DNA of 64,000 bases from Pseudomonadota bacterium (GCA_029556915.1 JAKQIT010000048.1:166623-230622); one strand, 5' to 3'. Positions 19,279-29,292 are shown, counted from the first letter of the stretch. Notes: generated from the sequence alone by a model not told the origin. Made by a program: numbers and translations.

Positions 19279-19628
19279 GATTTAATTCTTTCAACCACTA
19301 CCCCCAACGCTTTCAGCCCCGCTAAAATTCCGGGTTTTGCTACTTTCACCTTCACACTTTGCGCGTTAAATTCTTTTAAAATCAGTTGGCAAATATGCTC
19401 AGCTAAAGCTTCTACCAGTTTAAAGCTGTTTTCAGACAAGGTTTCGCGGATTCGGCCAACCACCGCGCCGTAGTCTATGGTGTCGGCAATCGCATCGCTT
19501 TTGCAGGCTTTAGATAAATCGTAGCCAATTTCGATGTCTAAAATAATGGTTTGCGGGGTCATGCGTTCCCACTCTGGCACGCCGAGTTTCGTCTGTAATT
19601 TGAGTTCGCTAATGAAAATAGTGTCCAT
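19275..19628 (-). CDS. folB: Dihydroneopterin aldolase FolB
   Basis: Enzyme of tetrahydrofolate synthesis that cleaves dihydroneopterin to hydroxymethyldihydropterin and glycolaldehyde. The 117-residue protein has the family signatures LQTKLGVPEWER, DTIDYGAVVGRIRE, FKLVEALAEHICQLIL and KPGILAG. It is divergent from plsY with a 52-bp gap, a common arrangement in proteobacteria. Confidence 0.95.
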   Translation of the reverse strand: MDTIFISELKLQTKLGVPEWERMTPQTIILDIEIGYDLSKACKSDAIADTIDYGAVVGRIRETLSENSFKLVEALAEHICQLILKEFNAQSVKVKVAKPGILAGLKALGVVVERIKS

Positions 19629-19680
19629 GATTTGGGTGATGGTTTAGAATGTAAGTAACTAGATTTTAGAGCAAAACAAT

Positions 19681-20304
19681 ATGAATGAGTTAGGTTTTAT
19701 TCCCGTCACTTTAATCCCCACCGTTTGGATTATTGGTGCGTATTTGCTAGGCTCCATCGCGTTTGGTATTTTGGTGAGCAAAGCGTTTGGCCTGCCAGAC
19801 CCGCGCACGGTGGGCAGTGGCAATATTGGTGCAACCAATGTGGCGCGCAGCGGTAAAAAGTCGGCGGCTATTTTAACCTTGCTGGGCGATGTGCTAAAAG
19901 GTTGGTTACCTGTATATTTGGCATTGCGCTACGACATGCTGATGTGGGTGGTGGCTTATGTTGGGTTGGCGGTGTTTTTTGGGCACCTGTACCCCATTTA
20001 TTACAAATTTAAAGGTGGCAAAGGCGTAGCGACAGCCTTGGGCGTGATGTTAGCGCTTTCAACTTGGTTGGCTTTGGCGGCGGTGGCAACATGGCTGGTG
20101 GTGTTTGCAATCTCGCGTTACTCATCTCTGGCCGCTATTGCCGCCGCCGCATTAACGCCTGTATATGCTTGGTTTTTACTCTCGGCCGCGTATAAAGATT
20201 ATTTTATTGCGGTGCTGGTGATGGCGATATTTTTAATTTGGCGCCACAGAAGTAATATTCAAAAATTACTCAATGGCACTGAGGCGGGTTTTGGTAAAAA
20301 ATAA
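19681..20304 (+). CDS. plsY: Acyl-phosphate--glycerol-3-phosphate acyltransferase PlsY
   Basis: Membrane enzyme that acylates glycerol-3-phosphate from acyl-phosphate, the first step of phospholipid synthesis. The family motifs GSIAFG, GSGNIGATNVARSGKK and YKFKGGKGVATALGV are present. The length of 207 residues and about five membrane segments are normal. Confidence 0.96.
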   Translation: MNELGFIPVTLIPTVWIIGAYLLGSIAFGILVSKAFGLPDPRTVGSGNIGATNVARSGKKSAAILTLLGDVLKGWLPVYLALRYDMLMWVVAYVGLAVFFGHLYPIYYKFKGGKGVATALGVMLALSTWLALAAVATWLVVFAISRYSSLAAIAAAALTPVYAWFLLSAAYKDYFIAVLVMAIFLIWRHRSNIQKLLNGTEAGFGKK

Positions 20305-20357
20305 GCCAAAATTCAAGCTATTTTAGACGCTTTTTTAACACATCTTCCTTTTGACAC

Positions 20358-20390
20358 CTCTGCAAGCCAGTATCTATGCGGCTTACAGAG
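20358..20390. repeat. Dispersed hairpin repeat, copy 4
   Basis: Arms CTCTGCAAGCC / GGCTTACAGAG (10 of 11 pairs), loop agtatctatgc. A long copy: CATCTTC on the left (20341-20347) and AAAAATTTCTCGGGTGATTTTTAG on the right (20395-20418). The right flank overlaps the TAA of tsaD (20415-20417), so this element forms the end of both convergent genes. Confidence 0.92.
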
Positions 20391-20414
20391 GCATAAAAAT
20401 TTCTCGGGTGATTT

Positions 20415-21572
20415 TTAGCTGATTTCAGGCGCTTTTAATTCGCTTAAATCCCAGCGCGGTTTTACGCTAAAACTATGGGTACTTTCAGCTAAGTTTTGCA
20501 TAGCTTTTAAGCGCATTGCCTCTAATCGTAAAGCCCCGGCAAAAGCAATCATCGCACCGTTATCTGTGCAAAATTCTAAGCGTGGATAGCTGACTTTGCA
20601 TAATTTGCGCTTGGTGGCGGCATTCAGCTTTTCGCGCAATTTGGCATTTGCGCCAACACCGCCAGAAACAATTAAATTATCCAAGCCCGTTTCACGTAAA
20701 GCAGACATGCATTTGGTGGTGAGTAGTTCAGTGACAGCTTCTTGAAACTCCCAAGCGATGTCAGCCTTAGTCGCCAAATCCAACACATCAGCCATACTGT
20801 GTTGGCCTCCGCGCTCAAGGCTTGCTGTACTCGGTGTACTATCTTCGCCATTCGCTTGTTGCCGCCTTGTCTGGCTTTCCCGTTGAGTTTGGCTTTCCGC
20901 CATTTGGTTGACGAGCGTTAAAACGGCCGTTTTTAAACCGCTAAAACTAAAATTTAGATCACCATTATTTAATAATGGGCGCGGTAATTTAAAGCGTGGT
21001 TTGCCAGACAGAGCAAGCTTTGCTAGCGCAGGTCCGCCGGGGTAGCCCAAACCGAGCAACTTGGCAGTTTTGTCAAAAGCTTCACCAGCGGCATCATCTA
21101 ATGTATCGCCCAATAATTCATATTGCCCAATACCGTCCACACGCATGAGTTGCGAATGTCCACCAGAAACCAATAAAGCCACAAATGGGAAAGCGGGCGG
21201 GTTGTCTTCTAGCAGAGGCGCAAGCAAATGCCCTTCTAAGTGGTGTACACCAATCGTGGGGATATTCAAGGAAAAAGCCAGTGATTCAGCAAAGCTAGTG
21301 CCCACTAACAGTGCGCCAGATAAGCCCGGACCTTGCGTGTATGCAATGGCATCAATCTCTTTTAGCGTTTTTTTTGCGGTATTGAGCACAAGCTCGGTAA
21401 GTGGTAAAACACGACGAATATGATCGCGCGAGGCGAGCTCCGGCACCACGCCGCCGTATTCAGCGTGCATTTCTACTTGTGAATGTAGCGCGTGTGAAAG
21501 TAGTCCAAGCTCGGTATCGTACAAAGCTAAACCGGTTTCATCGCACGAGGACTCAACACCTAACACTAACAT
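20415..21572 (-). CDS. tsaD: tRNA threonylcarbamoyladenosine transferase TsaD, with internal insertion
   Basis: Essential enzyme that transfers the threonylcarbamoyl group to A37 of ANN-decoding tRNAs. The metal-binding HLEGH motif and the ASKA nucleotide-binding signatures ([43 protein letters not shown]) are intact. At 385 residues it is about 40 longer than usual. The excess lies at about residues 223-257, a hydrophilic stretch rich in Gln, Arg, Ser and Thr ([20 protein letters not shown]...) without a counterpart in E. coli TsaD as I remember it. The insertion keeps the frame. Confidence 0.96.
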   Translation of the reverse strand: MLVLGVESSCDETGLALYDTELGLLSHALHSQVEMHAEYGGVVPELASRDHIRRVLPLTELVLNTAKKTLKEIDAIAYTQGPGLSGALLVGTSFAESLAFSLNIPTIGVHHLEGHLLAPLLEDNPPAFPFVALLVSGGHSQLMRVDGIGQYELLGDTLDDAAGEAFDKTAKLLGLGYPGGPALAKLALSGKPRFKLPRPLLNNGDLNFSFSGLKTAVLTLVNQMAESQTQRESQTRRQQANGEDSTPSTASLERGGQHSMADVLDLATKADIAWEFQEAVTELLTTKCMSALRETGLDNLIVSGGVGANAKLREKLNAATKRKLCKVSYPRLEFCTDNGAMIAFAGALRLEAMRLKAMQNLAESTHSFSVKPRWDLSELKAPEIS

Positions 21573-21599
21573 ATGGACATCTTTATAAATACAATTTTC

Positions 21600-21690
21600 G
21601 TCATTATACGGCGTTGCTCATAAAAAATAACTCCTTATATATCAGACATATACTGCGTCGTTATTTTTTGCTCGCGCCTTGTCTAATTTA
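21600..21690. repeat. AT-rich palindromic stretch upstream of rpsU
   Basis: Within the 309-bp gap between tsaD and rpsU. Arms aaaaaataac (21622-21631) and gttatttttt (21660-21669) form a perfect 10-bp inverted repeat around a 28-nt spacer, followed by gctcgcgccttgtct. The CGCCTTGTCT ending also occurs in the tsaD insertion (near 20865). This may be a degenerate dispersed repeat. The rest of the gap is AT-rich and holds the rpsU promoter. Confidence 0.5.
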
Positions 21691-21783
21691 GAAACTTATA
21701 TTTAAAAAAATGCCCATTGATGCAATTTGATAAATATATATGCATAATTATTGCGCATTTGGCTGATAAATGCACAAAAGTAA

Positions 21784-21812
21784 TTGAATTAAAATAATTA
21801 TACGATTAAAAT
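21784..21812 (+). promoter_or_regulatory. Candidate sigma-70 promoter of the rpsU operon
   Basis: TTGAAT (21784-21789), 17-bp spacer, TAAAAT (21807-21812), about 70 bp before the rpsU ATG. Match judged by eye. Confidence 0.6.
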
Positions 21813-21881
21813 AGTCGGCTTTTCTCAGCTTTGAATTAAGCTTGAGTATGAATTCACCCAATTTTATTGAAAAGAGATTGA

Positions 21882-22094
21882 ATGTCTAGTGTACGTGTAA
21901 AAGAAAATGAGCCGTTTGACGTTGCCCTTCGCCGTTTTAAACGCTTAATTGAAAAAACGGGTTTGTTAAACGATCTTCGCGCGCGCGAATTTTATGAAAA
22001 ACCAACTTGGGAACGTAAACGTAAAGCGGCGGCGGCAGTTAAACGTCAATACCGTCGTTTGATGAAACAAACATTGCCAGCAAAACTTTACTAA
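21882..22094 (+). CDS. rpsU: 30S ribosomal protein S21
   Basis: Small basic protein of the 30S subunit involved in initiation. It is 70 residues long with the typical [21 protein letters not shown] and a very basic C-terminus. It heads the macromolecular synthesis operon (rpsU, DUF3144 gene, yqeY, dnaG, rpoD). Confidence 0.97.
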   Translation: MSSVRVKENEPFDVALRRFKRLIEKTGLLNDLRAREFYEKPTWERKRKAAAAVKRQYRRLMKQTLPAKLY

Positions 22095-22104
22095 GTTAGT
22101 CGTA

Positions 22105-22413
22105 ATGGCTGATTCTAAACCAGTTGAAGCACAGCCGGAAGATGCTTTCTGGCGGTTGGCAGACAATTTTATTAACCATGCTAATAGCCTAGCGGCAAAC
22201 AATGACTTGGGCGTGGTGAATGCGAGCTTTATATTTGCATCAGCACGCTTTAACACTTTTGTCATTGCCTCTCAGTGCGGTACAAAAGAAGCGTTTGAGA
22301 CTGAAAAAGCCGCTGCTTTAGATTATTTTGTCAATCAATACAAAATTGCCCTAAACGAGCACATGACAGAAGTGCAAAAGAATTTTGATAAATACATCAC
22401 ACCAAAAGCATAA
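22105..22413 (+). CDS. DUF3144 family protein
   Basis: Protein of 102 residues matching DUF3144: FWRLADNFINHAN, SFIFASARFNTFVIASQ and YFVNQYKIALNEHM. No signal peptide or membrane segment is visible. Its function is not known. It is inserted between rpsU and yqeY in the operon, 10 bp after rpsU, so it may be tied to translation or to growth control, but nothing in the sequence proves this. Confidence 0.85.
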   Translation: MADSKPVEAQPEDAFWRLADNFINHANSLAANNDLGVVNASFIFASARFNTFVIASQCGTKEAFETEKAAALDYFVNQYKIALNEHMTEVQKNFDKYITPKA

Positions 22414-22433
22414 TCAATATAAGTTTAATTGAA

Positions 22434-22877
22434 GTGACGCTTAAACAAAAAATTTCAGAAGATATGAAAGATGCAATGCGCGCAAAAGATAGCGCGCGTT
22501 TGGGCGCTATTCGCCTATTGCAGGCCGCGATTAAGCAGCGCGAGGTTGATGAACGTATTGAAATGACTGATGCGGACGTGATTTCAGCCATTGAGAAGAT
22601 GCTCAAACAACGCCGCGATTCAATTACTGCGTTTGAGTCCGCTGGTCGTACAGACTTGGCCGATGTAGAAAAATTTGAAGTAAGCGTGTTGCAAGGTTAT
22701 ATGCCACAACAGCTGAGTGAAGAAGCGATTAACCAAATTATCACACAAGTGATTGCAGATACTGGCGCACAAGGTGCAAAAGATATGGGCAAAGTGGTGG
22801 GTTTGGTGCGACCTTTGGTTGCCGGTGTGGCTGATATGGGTAAAGTATCGGGCATGATTAAAGCGCGCCTCGGTTAA
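22434..22877 (+). CDS. yqeY: GatB/YqeY domain protein
   Basis: Homologue of the C-terminal tail domain of the GatB amidotransferase subunit, 147 residues. Motifs: MKDAMRAKDSARLGAIRLLQAAIKQREVDER, MLKQRRDSI and MGKVVGLVRP. The start is GTG at 22434. Its role as a free protein is unclear; tRNA binding is assumed from GatB. It lies between rpsU and dnaG as in many proteobacteria and is followed by a terminator. Confidence 0.93.
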   Translation: MTLKQKISEDMKDAMRAKDSARLGAIRLLQAAIKQREVDERIEMTDADVISAIEKMLKQRRDSITAFESAGRTDLADVEKFEVSVLQGYMPQQLSEEAINQIITQVIADTGAQGAKDMGKVVGLVRPLVAGVADMGKVSGMIKARLG

Positions 22878-22902
22878 ACTGCAAGTGATAATTAAAAACA
22901 AA

Positions 22903-22927
22903 AGGAGCGAAATCGCTCCTTTTTTTA
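22903..22927 (+). terminator. Terminator between yqeY and dnaG
   Basis: AGGAGCG (22903-22909) and CGCTCCT (22914-22920) with a 4-nt loop and seven T. It should lower dnaG transcription relative to rpsU, in line with the low primase level needed. Confidence 0.92.
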
Positions 22928-22949
22928 TTGATGCTTTATACTCACGGTT

Positions 22950-24710
22950 ATGATTCCAGAAAGCTTTATTCAAGAGTTACTCAACCGCATTGATATTGTG
23001 GATGTGGTGGATAAAAGTGTGCCGCTTAAAAAAGCAGGCGCTAACTACTCTGCCTGTTGTCCCTTTCATAATGAAAAATCCCCTAGTTTTACTGTGAGCC
23101 CCACCAAGCAGTTTTATCATTGTTTTGGTTGTGGCGCGCATGGCACGGCGTTAGGTTTTTTAATGGAATATCAGGGGCTTAGCTTTGTAGAAGCAATCCA
23201 TGAGCTTGCTAAAATGGTAGGTTTGCAAGTGCCACAAGTGCAATCTACACCTGAAGCGCGTCAGCAGGCGCAAGCTAATCAAAAAGTGGCGGAAAGTTTG
23301 CAAGAGGTGTTGCAGCAAGCTGCTAATTATTACAAAGCAGAACTCAAAAAATCACCCCGTGCCATTGAGTATTTAAAAGCGCGCGGCTTAAGCGGCCAAG
23401 TGGCGGCCAAGTTTCAAATCGGCTATGCCCCCGCAGGTTGGCAAAATCTGCAAAGTGTTTTTTCACATTACGAAAACGAAGCGCTGAATGTGGCGGGTTT
23501 GGTGGTCGAAAATGAGCAGGGTAAGCGTTATGACCGTTTTCGTGATCGCATTATGTTTCCCATTCACGACCAAAAAGGTCAAGTGATTGGTTTTGGGGGG
23601 CGCGTGATTAACCCGGAAGATACGCCTAAATATTACAACTCCCCCGAAACGCCGCTTTTTCAAAAAGGACATGAGCTTTATGGTTTATTTATGGCACGAC
23701 GCGCCATCCGTGATGCGGGTCGCGCGCTGGTGGTAGAAGGCTATATGGATGTGGTTGCGCTAGCGCAATATGGCATTGAATATGCAGTAGCCGCGCTAGG
23801 CACTGCCACGACGCCATTTCATATTACCAAATTGATGCGCCAAGCTGATGAAATTGTTTTTTGTTTTGATGGGGATAATGCTGGACGCACCGCCGCATGG
23901 CGGGCGGCTATGAATGCGCTACCTGCACTCACTGATGGTTTAAAGTTGAGTTTTTTATTTTTACCCAAAGAGCATGACCCAGATTCTTACGTGCGTGAGT
24001 TTGGAAAAGAAAAGTTTGAAGCAGAAATGAAAGTGGCAATGCCGCTTTCGCAATATATTCTCAAGCATTTGAGTGAAAATAATGCCATGCAAAGCCAAGA
24101 AGATCGTATACGCTTTTTAAATGAAGCAGAGCCGATTATGCAGCAAATAAAAGCGCCGCGTAGTGCGATGTTTTTGCGTAAAAAAGTGGCAGAACTGGCG
24201 CAGTTATCTATCGATGAAATGCATGCCTTGCTGAAGTTGCCTAGCTTAAACAGCGCGCCAGAAAAAGCCAAACCAAAGCTTACCCGCACGCCAACTTCCC
24301 TACAAAAACGTTTTTGTCTCATGTTGCTTATGCAGCCACAGTTGGCGCTGCAAGAAGACTTGCAGTGGGCGGTTGGTGGTGATGGCGAAGATATTTTATT
24401 GCGTGCGACTATTGAAACTTGCCTGCATTACCCTCATGCTAAAACCGTTGTGTTAATGCGCGTGCTAGAAAATCAAGTGGATGCAAGCATAATTCGGGCG
24501 CTTGAGCGTGATTTGCATTTGTTGGATGAAACGCTAGATTTAGCTTCAGAGCTAGTAGGCGCAAGGCTGCAGCTGCAACAGCACTATACGCAACATCACG
24601 AACGCACATGGCTTGCACAATTAAGTGAAAGGCCACTCAACACGCTTACCGAGCAGGAAAAAGATGTGCTAAAAACTTTAGGTGGCAAATTTAGGTCAAA
24701 AAAGCCTTAA
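22950..24710 (+). CDS. dnaG: DNA primase DnaG
   Basis: Makes RNA primers at the replication fork. The N-terminal zinc ribbon is CCPFHNEKSPSFTVSPTKQFYHCFGCG (residues about 36-62). The RNA polymerase core has ALGTATT and the TOPRIM EGYMDV and CFDGDNAGRTAAWRA motifs near 265-320. The C-terminal ~140 residues form the helicase-binding domain. The 586-residue length is normal. Confidence 0.97.
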   Translation: MIPESFIQELLNRIDIVDVVDKSVPLKKAGANYSACCPFHNEKSPSFTVSPTKQFYHCFGCGAHGTALGFLMEYQGLSFVEAIHELAKMVGLQVPQVQSTPEARQQAQANQKVAESLQEVLQQAANYYKAELKKSPRAIEYLKARGLSGQVAAKFQIGYAPAGWQNLQSVFSHYENEALNVAGLVVENEQGKRYDRFRDRIMFPIHDQKGQVIGFGGRVINPEDTPKYYNSPETPLFQKGHELYGLFMARRAIRDAGRALVVEGYMDVVALAQYGIEYAVAALGTATTPFHITKLMRQADEIVFCFDGDNAGRTAAWRAAMNALPALTDGLKLSFLFLPKEHDPDSYVREFGKEKFEAEMKVAMPLSQYILKHLSENNAMQSQEDRIRFLNEAEPIMQQIKAPRSAMFLRKKVAELAQLSIDEMHALLKLPSLNSAPEKAKPKLTRTPTSLQKRFCLMLLMQPQLALQEDLQWAVGGDGEDILLRATIETCLHYPHAKTVVLMRVLENQVDASIIRALERDLHLLDETLDLASELVGARLQLQQHYTQHHERTWLAQLSERPLNTLTEQEKDVLKTLGGKFRSKKP

Positions 24711-24713
24711 ATC

Positions 24714-24722
24714 TGCTATAAT
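24714..24722 (+). promoter_or_regulatory. Extended -10 promoter before rpoD
   Basis: TGCTATAAT overlaps the end of dnaG and fits an extended -10 element (TGnTATAAT), about 86 bp before the rpoD ATG. A clear -35 box is not visible, which is tolerable for extended -10 promoters. It would give rpoD its own transcription start after the yqeY terminator. Confidence 0.6.
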
Positions 24723-24807
24723 TTAAGGTTACAGAAAATATATTGCAATACGTTAGTTTTGATTGCGTGAAAGCGCGTATGGCGAGCATAAAATAAGAGG
24801 TTAAGTC

Positions 24808-26745
24808 ATGGCAAGACCAAAAAAGAGCGAACAAGAAGCAGAATCTAAAAAAGTAGAAATTTTAAGTCCAGAACTGCAAGAAGCAAACGCGACTGAAAGC
24901 CGTATGCGCTTAAAATCGCTCATCGTTCTCGGTAAAGAGCGCGGCTATGTGACTTATGCTGAAATTAATGACCATGTGCCTGATGACGTACAAGGTTCCG
25001 AACAGATTGATGTCATTATTGGCATGATAAACGACATGGGTATTCAAGTGTACGAAGATACACCAGATGCCGAAGTGTTATTGATGTCCGATGCGCCACC
25101 GGCAGTGGCTGATGAAGATGCCGTAGAGGAAGCCGAACAAGCGCTTGCAACAGTTGATTCAGAGTTTGGCCGCACCACAGACCCAGTGCGTATGTATATG
25201 CGCGAAATGGGAACAGTTGATTTGCTCACACGCGAAAGCGAAATTGAAATCGCTCGCCGTATTGAAGATGGTTTAAAACACATGGTACAGGCGATTGCCG
25301 CCTGCCCTACCACCATTGCGGCTTTGTTGGCAATTGTCGATAAAGTTGAAAAAGATGAAGTTAGTGTGGACGATTTAATTGATGGTTTGATTGACTCCGA
25401 TGTAGGCGAAGTGGATGCCGCAGCCATTGAAAATGCTGATGATGAAGTAGTAGAAGAAGTTGACGAAGATGAAGAAGGGGATGAAGACGGTGCAAAAGCG
25501 GCCGCTATATCTGCCGAAGCGTTAGCTAAATTAAAAGAAGAAATGGTGGCACGGTTCACAGTCGTTCGTGCTGCAAATAAAAAAATGATGGAGATTTTGC
25601 CACTTAGAGGCTCTTCAGATCCTGAATATCAAACGCTATTATCAGAAATTTTGGTTGAATTAACAGCCTTTAGATTTTCACCTAAACAAGTTGAAGGTTT
25701 ATGTGACCAAGTGCGTGATTTGGTTGAAACGGTACGTGGACATGAACGCAAAATACTTGATTTCTGTGTAGAAAAATCAGGCATGCCACGTCCTTATTTT
25801 ATTAAGTCATTCCCTGGCAATGAAACAAACTTAGCATGGTTAAATGAGCAACTAAAAGCTAACGAGTCTTATACTGAAAAATTAGCACGCTTTAATCATG
25901 CCATTTTAGATCAGCAGCAACGTTTGATTGATTTGGAGAAAAATGTTGGCATTCCTATTAAAGAAATGCGTGAAATCAACAAACAAATGACCACAGGTGA
26001 AGCGCGTGCACGTCGCGCCAAACGAGAGATGATTGAAGCAAACTTACGTTTGGTGATTTCGATTGCGAAAAAATACACTAACCGTGGCTTACAATTCTTA
26101 GATTTAATTCAAGAAGGCAACATTGGCTTGATGAAGGCGGTAGATAAGTTTGAATACCGCCGTGGCTTTAAGTTTTCAACATACGCCACATGGTGGATTC
26201 GCCAAGCGATTACCCGCTCGATTGCTGACCAAGCACGCACCATTCGTATCCCAGTGCACATGATAGAAACGATTAACAAAATGAATCGTATCAGTCGTCA
26301 AATTTTGCAAGAAACAGGTATAGAACCAGATCCAGCATTATTAGCAGAAAAAATGGATATGCCGGAAGACAAGATTCGCAAGATTTTGAAAATTAGCAAA
26401 GAGCCTATTTCAATGGAAACCCCCATTGGCGATGATGAAGACTCGCATTTAGGTGACTTTATTGAAGATAGTGCAACACTAGCACCAGTCGATGCAGCCG
26501 TTTATGCGAGCTTGCGCGATGCGACCAGTGAAGTGTTAGAGTCACTCACACCGCGCGAAGCAAAAGTATTACGCATGCGCTTTGGTATTGAAATGAATAC
26601 CGACCACACGCTAGAAGAAGTGGGTAAACAATTTGATGTCACGCGTGAGCGTATCCGTCAAATAGAAGCAAAAGCTTTGCGTAAGTTGCGTCATCCAACG
26701 CGCTCAGAGCGCTTGCGCAGTTTTTTAGAAACTGGACAAGATTAA
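24808..26745 (+). CDS. rpoD: RNA polymerase primary sigma factor RpoD
   Basis: Housekeeping sigma-70 of 645 residues. Region 1.1 is at the N-terminus, region 1.2 has [11 protein letters not shown], an acidic non-conserved segment (about 200-235) follows, and regions 2-4 are intact: [54 protein letters not shown] and the region 4.2 helix-turn-helix [30 protein letters not shown]. It lacks nothing expected. Confidence 0.98.
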   Translation: MARPKKSEQEAESKKVEILSPELQEANATESRMRLKSLIVLGKERGYVTYAEINDHVPDDVQGSEQIDVIIGMINDMGIQVYEDTPDAEVLLMSDAPPAVADEDAVEEAEQALATVDSEFGRTTDPVRMYMREMGTVDLLTRESEIEIARRIEDGLKHMVQAIAACPTTIAALLAIVDKVEKDEVSVDDLIDGLIDSDVGEVDAAAIENADDEVVEEVDEDEEGDEDGAKAAAISAEALAKLKEEMVARFTVVRAANKKMMEILPLRGSSDPEYQTLLSEILVELTAFRFSPKQVEGLCDQVRDLVETVRGHERKILDFCVEKSGMPRPYFIKSFPGNETNLAWLNEQLKANESYTEKLARFNHAILDQQQRLIDLEKNVGIPIKEMREINKQMTTGEARARRAKREMIEANLRLVISIAKKYTNRGLQFLDLIQEGNIGLMKAVDKFEYRRGFKFSTYATWWIRQAITRSIADQARTIRIPVHMIETINKMNRISRQILQETGIEPDPALLAEKMDMPEDKIRKILKISKEPISMETPIGDDEDSHLGDFIEDSATLAPVDAAVYASLRDATSEVLESLTPREAKVLRMRFGIEMNTDHTLEEVGKQFDVTRERIRQIEAKALRKLRHPTRSERLRSFLETGQD

Positions 26746-26770
26746 GTTAAAATAGCGACTAGAAAGTTAC

Positions 26771-26849
<79 letters not shown>

Positions 26850-26854
26850 AATTG

Positions 26855-26886
26855 AACGGCTTGCAGTTATGCAAGCCGTTTTTTAT
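26855..26886 (+). terminator. Terminator after the tRNA gene
   Basis: Perfect 11-bp arms AACGGCTTGCA (26855-26865) and TGCAAGCCGTT (26870-26880) with a 4-nt loop and a T-run. It ends the rpoD-tRNA transcript. Confidence 0.94.
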
Positions 26887-26962
26887 TTAACTTTGCTTGC
26901 CATCACTTAAAAAATATACCAGTTTCTATATTTTTAAAACTTGCTGACGTACAATCTTTGGC

Positions 26963-27820
26963 ATGAACTCTATTAAAACACATGTTGTTAGCAAGGCAGA
27001 CGTACAGACGCTGATTCCAACGCGCAATAAGGATGCGCATAAAGGCACTTTTGGCAGCGTAGCCATCATAGGTGGAGATGCTGGCATGGTGGGCGCCGTA
27101 TTGTTAGCAGCGCGGACGGCTTTGCATAGTGGCGCGGGGCGCGTTTATGCGGCGATGCTCTGTAAAAATGCGCCTGTCGTTGATTTGTTTCAGCCAGAAA
27201 TCATGCTACGTTCAACGGATGCAATTTCAACATTGGCTCAGCTAGATGCTATAGTGATTGGTACAGGCTTAGGTCAGTCGGATGAAGCAAAGGTGCTGCT
27301 TGAAGTTTGGTTGGCAAAAGATGTGCCTTTGTTACTAGACGCAGATGCCTTGAATTTAATTGCTAATTACCCACACTTGGCAATTTTGGTGGCAAAAAGA
27401 CAAGCAACTACGGTGATGACGCCGCATGCGGGTGAGGCAGGGCGTTTGTTAGCCAAAACAGGCGCTGAGATTCAATGCGCGCGCGTGGATAATGCGCTTA
27501 AAATCGCCACTTCATTGCATGTAACGTGCGTATTAAAAGGTGAAAATACAGTGATTGCGCATGATGATGGCACGTATTTTATTAACGAAACAGGTAATGT
27601 CGGGCTGGCAAGCGGCGGAACCGGTGATGTGCTGAGTGGCGTTATTGGCAGCTTAATGGCACAAGGTTTGAGTGGACTTGAAGCAGCAACATTGGGAGTT
27701 TATGTGCATGGCGCTGCCGCAGATGCGTTAGTCAAAAATGGCATTGGGCCAATCGGTTTAACGGCTTCAGAAGTGATTTTAGAGGCGCGCAATGTGCTTA
27801 ATAAATTAAGTAAAAATTGA
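26963..27820 (+). CDS. nnrD: ADP-dependent NAD(P)H-hydrate dehydratase
   Basis: Repairs hydrated NADH and NADPH with ADP as cofactor. The 285-residue protein is the ribokinase-like YjeF C-terminal domain alone: GSVAIIGGDAGMVGAVLLAARTAL, LLLDADALNL, VMTPHAGEAGRLL and the catalytic GGTGDVLSGVIGSLMAQG. The epimerase domain (NnrE), often fused in front, is absent and must be encoded elsewhere. Confidence 0.94.
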   Translation: MNSIKTHVVSKADVQTLIPTRNKDAHKGTFGSVAIIGGDAGMVGAVLLAARTALHSGAGRVYAAMLCKNAPVVDLFQPEIMLRSTDAISTLAQLDAIVIGTGLGQSDEAKVLLEVWLAKDVPLLLDADALNLIANYPHLAILVAKRQATTVMTPHAGEAGRLLAKTGAEIQCARVDNALKIATSLHVTCVLKGENTVIAHDDGTYFINETGNVGLASGGTGDVLSGVIGSLMAQGLSGLEAATLGVYVHGAAADALVKNGIGPIGLTASEVILEARNVLNKLSKN

Positions 27821-27849
27821 TGTAAAAAAAGAGAGTAATCTTTTCGATG

Positions 27850-27882
27850 CTCTGTTAGCCAGTATCTATGCGGCTTCCAGAG
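27850..27882. repeat. Dispersed hairpin repeat, copy 5
   Basis: Arms CTCTGTTAGCC / GGCTTCCAGAG (9 of 11 pairs), loop agtatctatgc. The right flank (ctattttttcacgcagtattttc) is a diverged form of the CTCGGG hairpin. It lies between the convergent nnrD and beta-CASP genes. Confidence 0.85.
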
Positions 27883-27930
27883 CAACTATTTTTTCACGCA
27901 GTATTTTCAGTGCAATTTTAATAAAAAAAG

Positions 27931-29292
27931 TTAGCCTAATTCTACGGTTTCAAGATACTCCGCCACTTGCACATTCCAGCGTAATTGTTCTTCAATATGC
28001 AGGCGCATCGCATCGGCCGCAACGGGTTCACCATGCACTAAATACGTTTTTTTCGGTGGTTTTTCAAAGCCGCGCAGCCAGTCGATAATTTCCATATAAT
28101 CTGCATGCGCTGATAAATTAGAAACGTATTCTACCTGCGCACGCACTGGCACATATTCACCATGAATTTTAATACTTTCAACGCCATCTAGCATGGCCGC
28201 GCCGCGCGTGCCCGCCGCTTGAAAGCCGACAAATAAAATGGTGTTTTTTGCGTTAGGCGCAAACGCTTTAAGATGATGCACCACGCGCCCCCCTGTGGCC
28301 ATGCCACTGGCAGAGAGAATAATCATCGGGCCTTTAGTTTCATTGAGGCGTTTAGATTCTTCAATGCTATTCACGATATGTGCGGTGTGACAAAGTGCGT
28401 GACTTTGCTCTGGGGTGAGTCGATGCTCTTCTTTAAAATGGTTAAATATCGCGGTGGCATCGACAGCCATGGGGCTGTTTAAAAAAACAGGGATGTTGCT
28501 TTCAATAGCGCCAGAGGCTTTGAGCAGATGAATGTAATACAGCAGTTCTTGCGCGCGCCCCACAGCAAACACGGGAATCACCACCACACCTTTGCGTTTA
28601 ACGGTTTGGTTGATGATTTTTGCCAGTTTGATTTTTGGATCAGATTTTTCGTGCAGGCGATTGCCGTAAGTGGACTCTAGCACCAAATAATCAGCTTGCT
28701 TGATGCGTGTGGGCGGCTTCATCAAAATATCATGTGGGCGTCCAATATCGCCCGAAAATAAAACAGACGTTTTGCTATTGTGAATGCGCACAAACGCCGA
28801 GCCTAAAATATGCCCATTGGCTGAAAGGCGCATGCTTAAACCACCACCTAAGTCTGTCTCTTGTTCGTAATCAACAATCGTTAGTAATTCAATCGCATTT
28901 TGTGCATCTTCTTGTGTATAAAGTGGCAACGCGGGGCTGTGTTTTGAAAAGCCGCTCTTATTAGCGTAGCGCGCTTCTTCTTCTTGCAGATGAGCAGCAT
29001 CTAGCAATAAAACTTCACATAAATCGCGCGTGGCTGCACTGCAATATACCTTGCCAGAAAAGCCATTTTTAACAAACAACGGCAAGTAGCCGCTGTGGTC
29101 TATATGTGCGTGCGTGAGCACCACTGCATGCACATCTTTGGAGTTAATCGGCAAGGCCGCCCAATTGCGCAAGCGTAACTGTTTTAGCCCTTGAAATAAG
29201 CCACAATCAATTAAAATCCGTCTCTCGCCGCTAGTAAGTAAATACTTAGAGCCAGTTACAGTACCTGTTGCGCCTAAAAAAGTGAGTTGCAT
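27931..29292 (-). CDS. MBL-fold beta-CASP RNA nuclease
   Basis: Metallo-beta-lactamase fold protein of 453 residues with a beta-CASP insert and the RNA-specificity domain typical of CPSF/Ysh1-like bacterial nucleases. The metal motif THAHIDHSG gives H61, H63, D65, H66; further sites are HILGSAF, FSGDIGR and, near the end, LSAHADYMEIIDWL. The start was set at 29292 (MQLTFLGATGTVTG); the longer frame would be read from inside the MITE just upstream. The MITE end supplies AAAGG 9 nt before this ATG. Confidence 0.9.
   Translation of the reverse strand: MQLTFLGATGTVTGSKYLLTSGERRILIDCGLFQGLKQLRLRNWAALPINSKDVHAVVLTHAHIDHSGYLPLFVKNGFSGKVYCSAATRDLCEVLLLDAAHLQEEEARYANKSGFSKHSPALPLYTQEDAQNAIELLTIVDYEQETDLGGGLSMRLSANGHILGSAFVRIHNSKTSVLFSGDIGRPHDILMKPPTRIKQADYLVLESTYGNRLHEKSDPKIKLAKIINQTVKRKGVVVIPVFAVGRAQELLYYIHLLKASGAIESNIPVFLNSPMAVDATAIFNHFKEEHRLTPEQSHALCHTAHIVNSIEESKRLNETKGPMIILSASGMATGGRVVHHLKAFAPNAKNTILFVGFQAAGTRGAAMLDGVESIKIHGEYVPVRAQVEYVSNLSAHADYMEIIDWLRGFEKPPKKTYLVHGEPVAADAMRLHIEEQLRWNVQVAEYLETVELG

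Noticed and set aside
21401-21691. Open frame of 96 codons antisense to the tsaD 5' end
   Set aside because: Starts inside tsaD, runs into AT-rich intergenic sequence and has a basic, low-complexity product.
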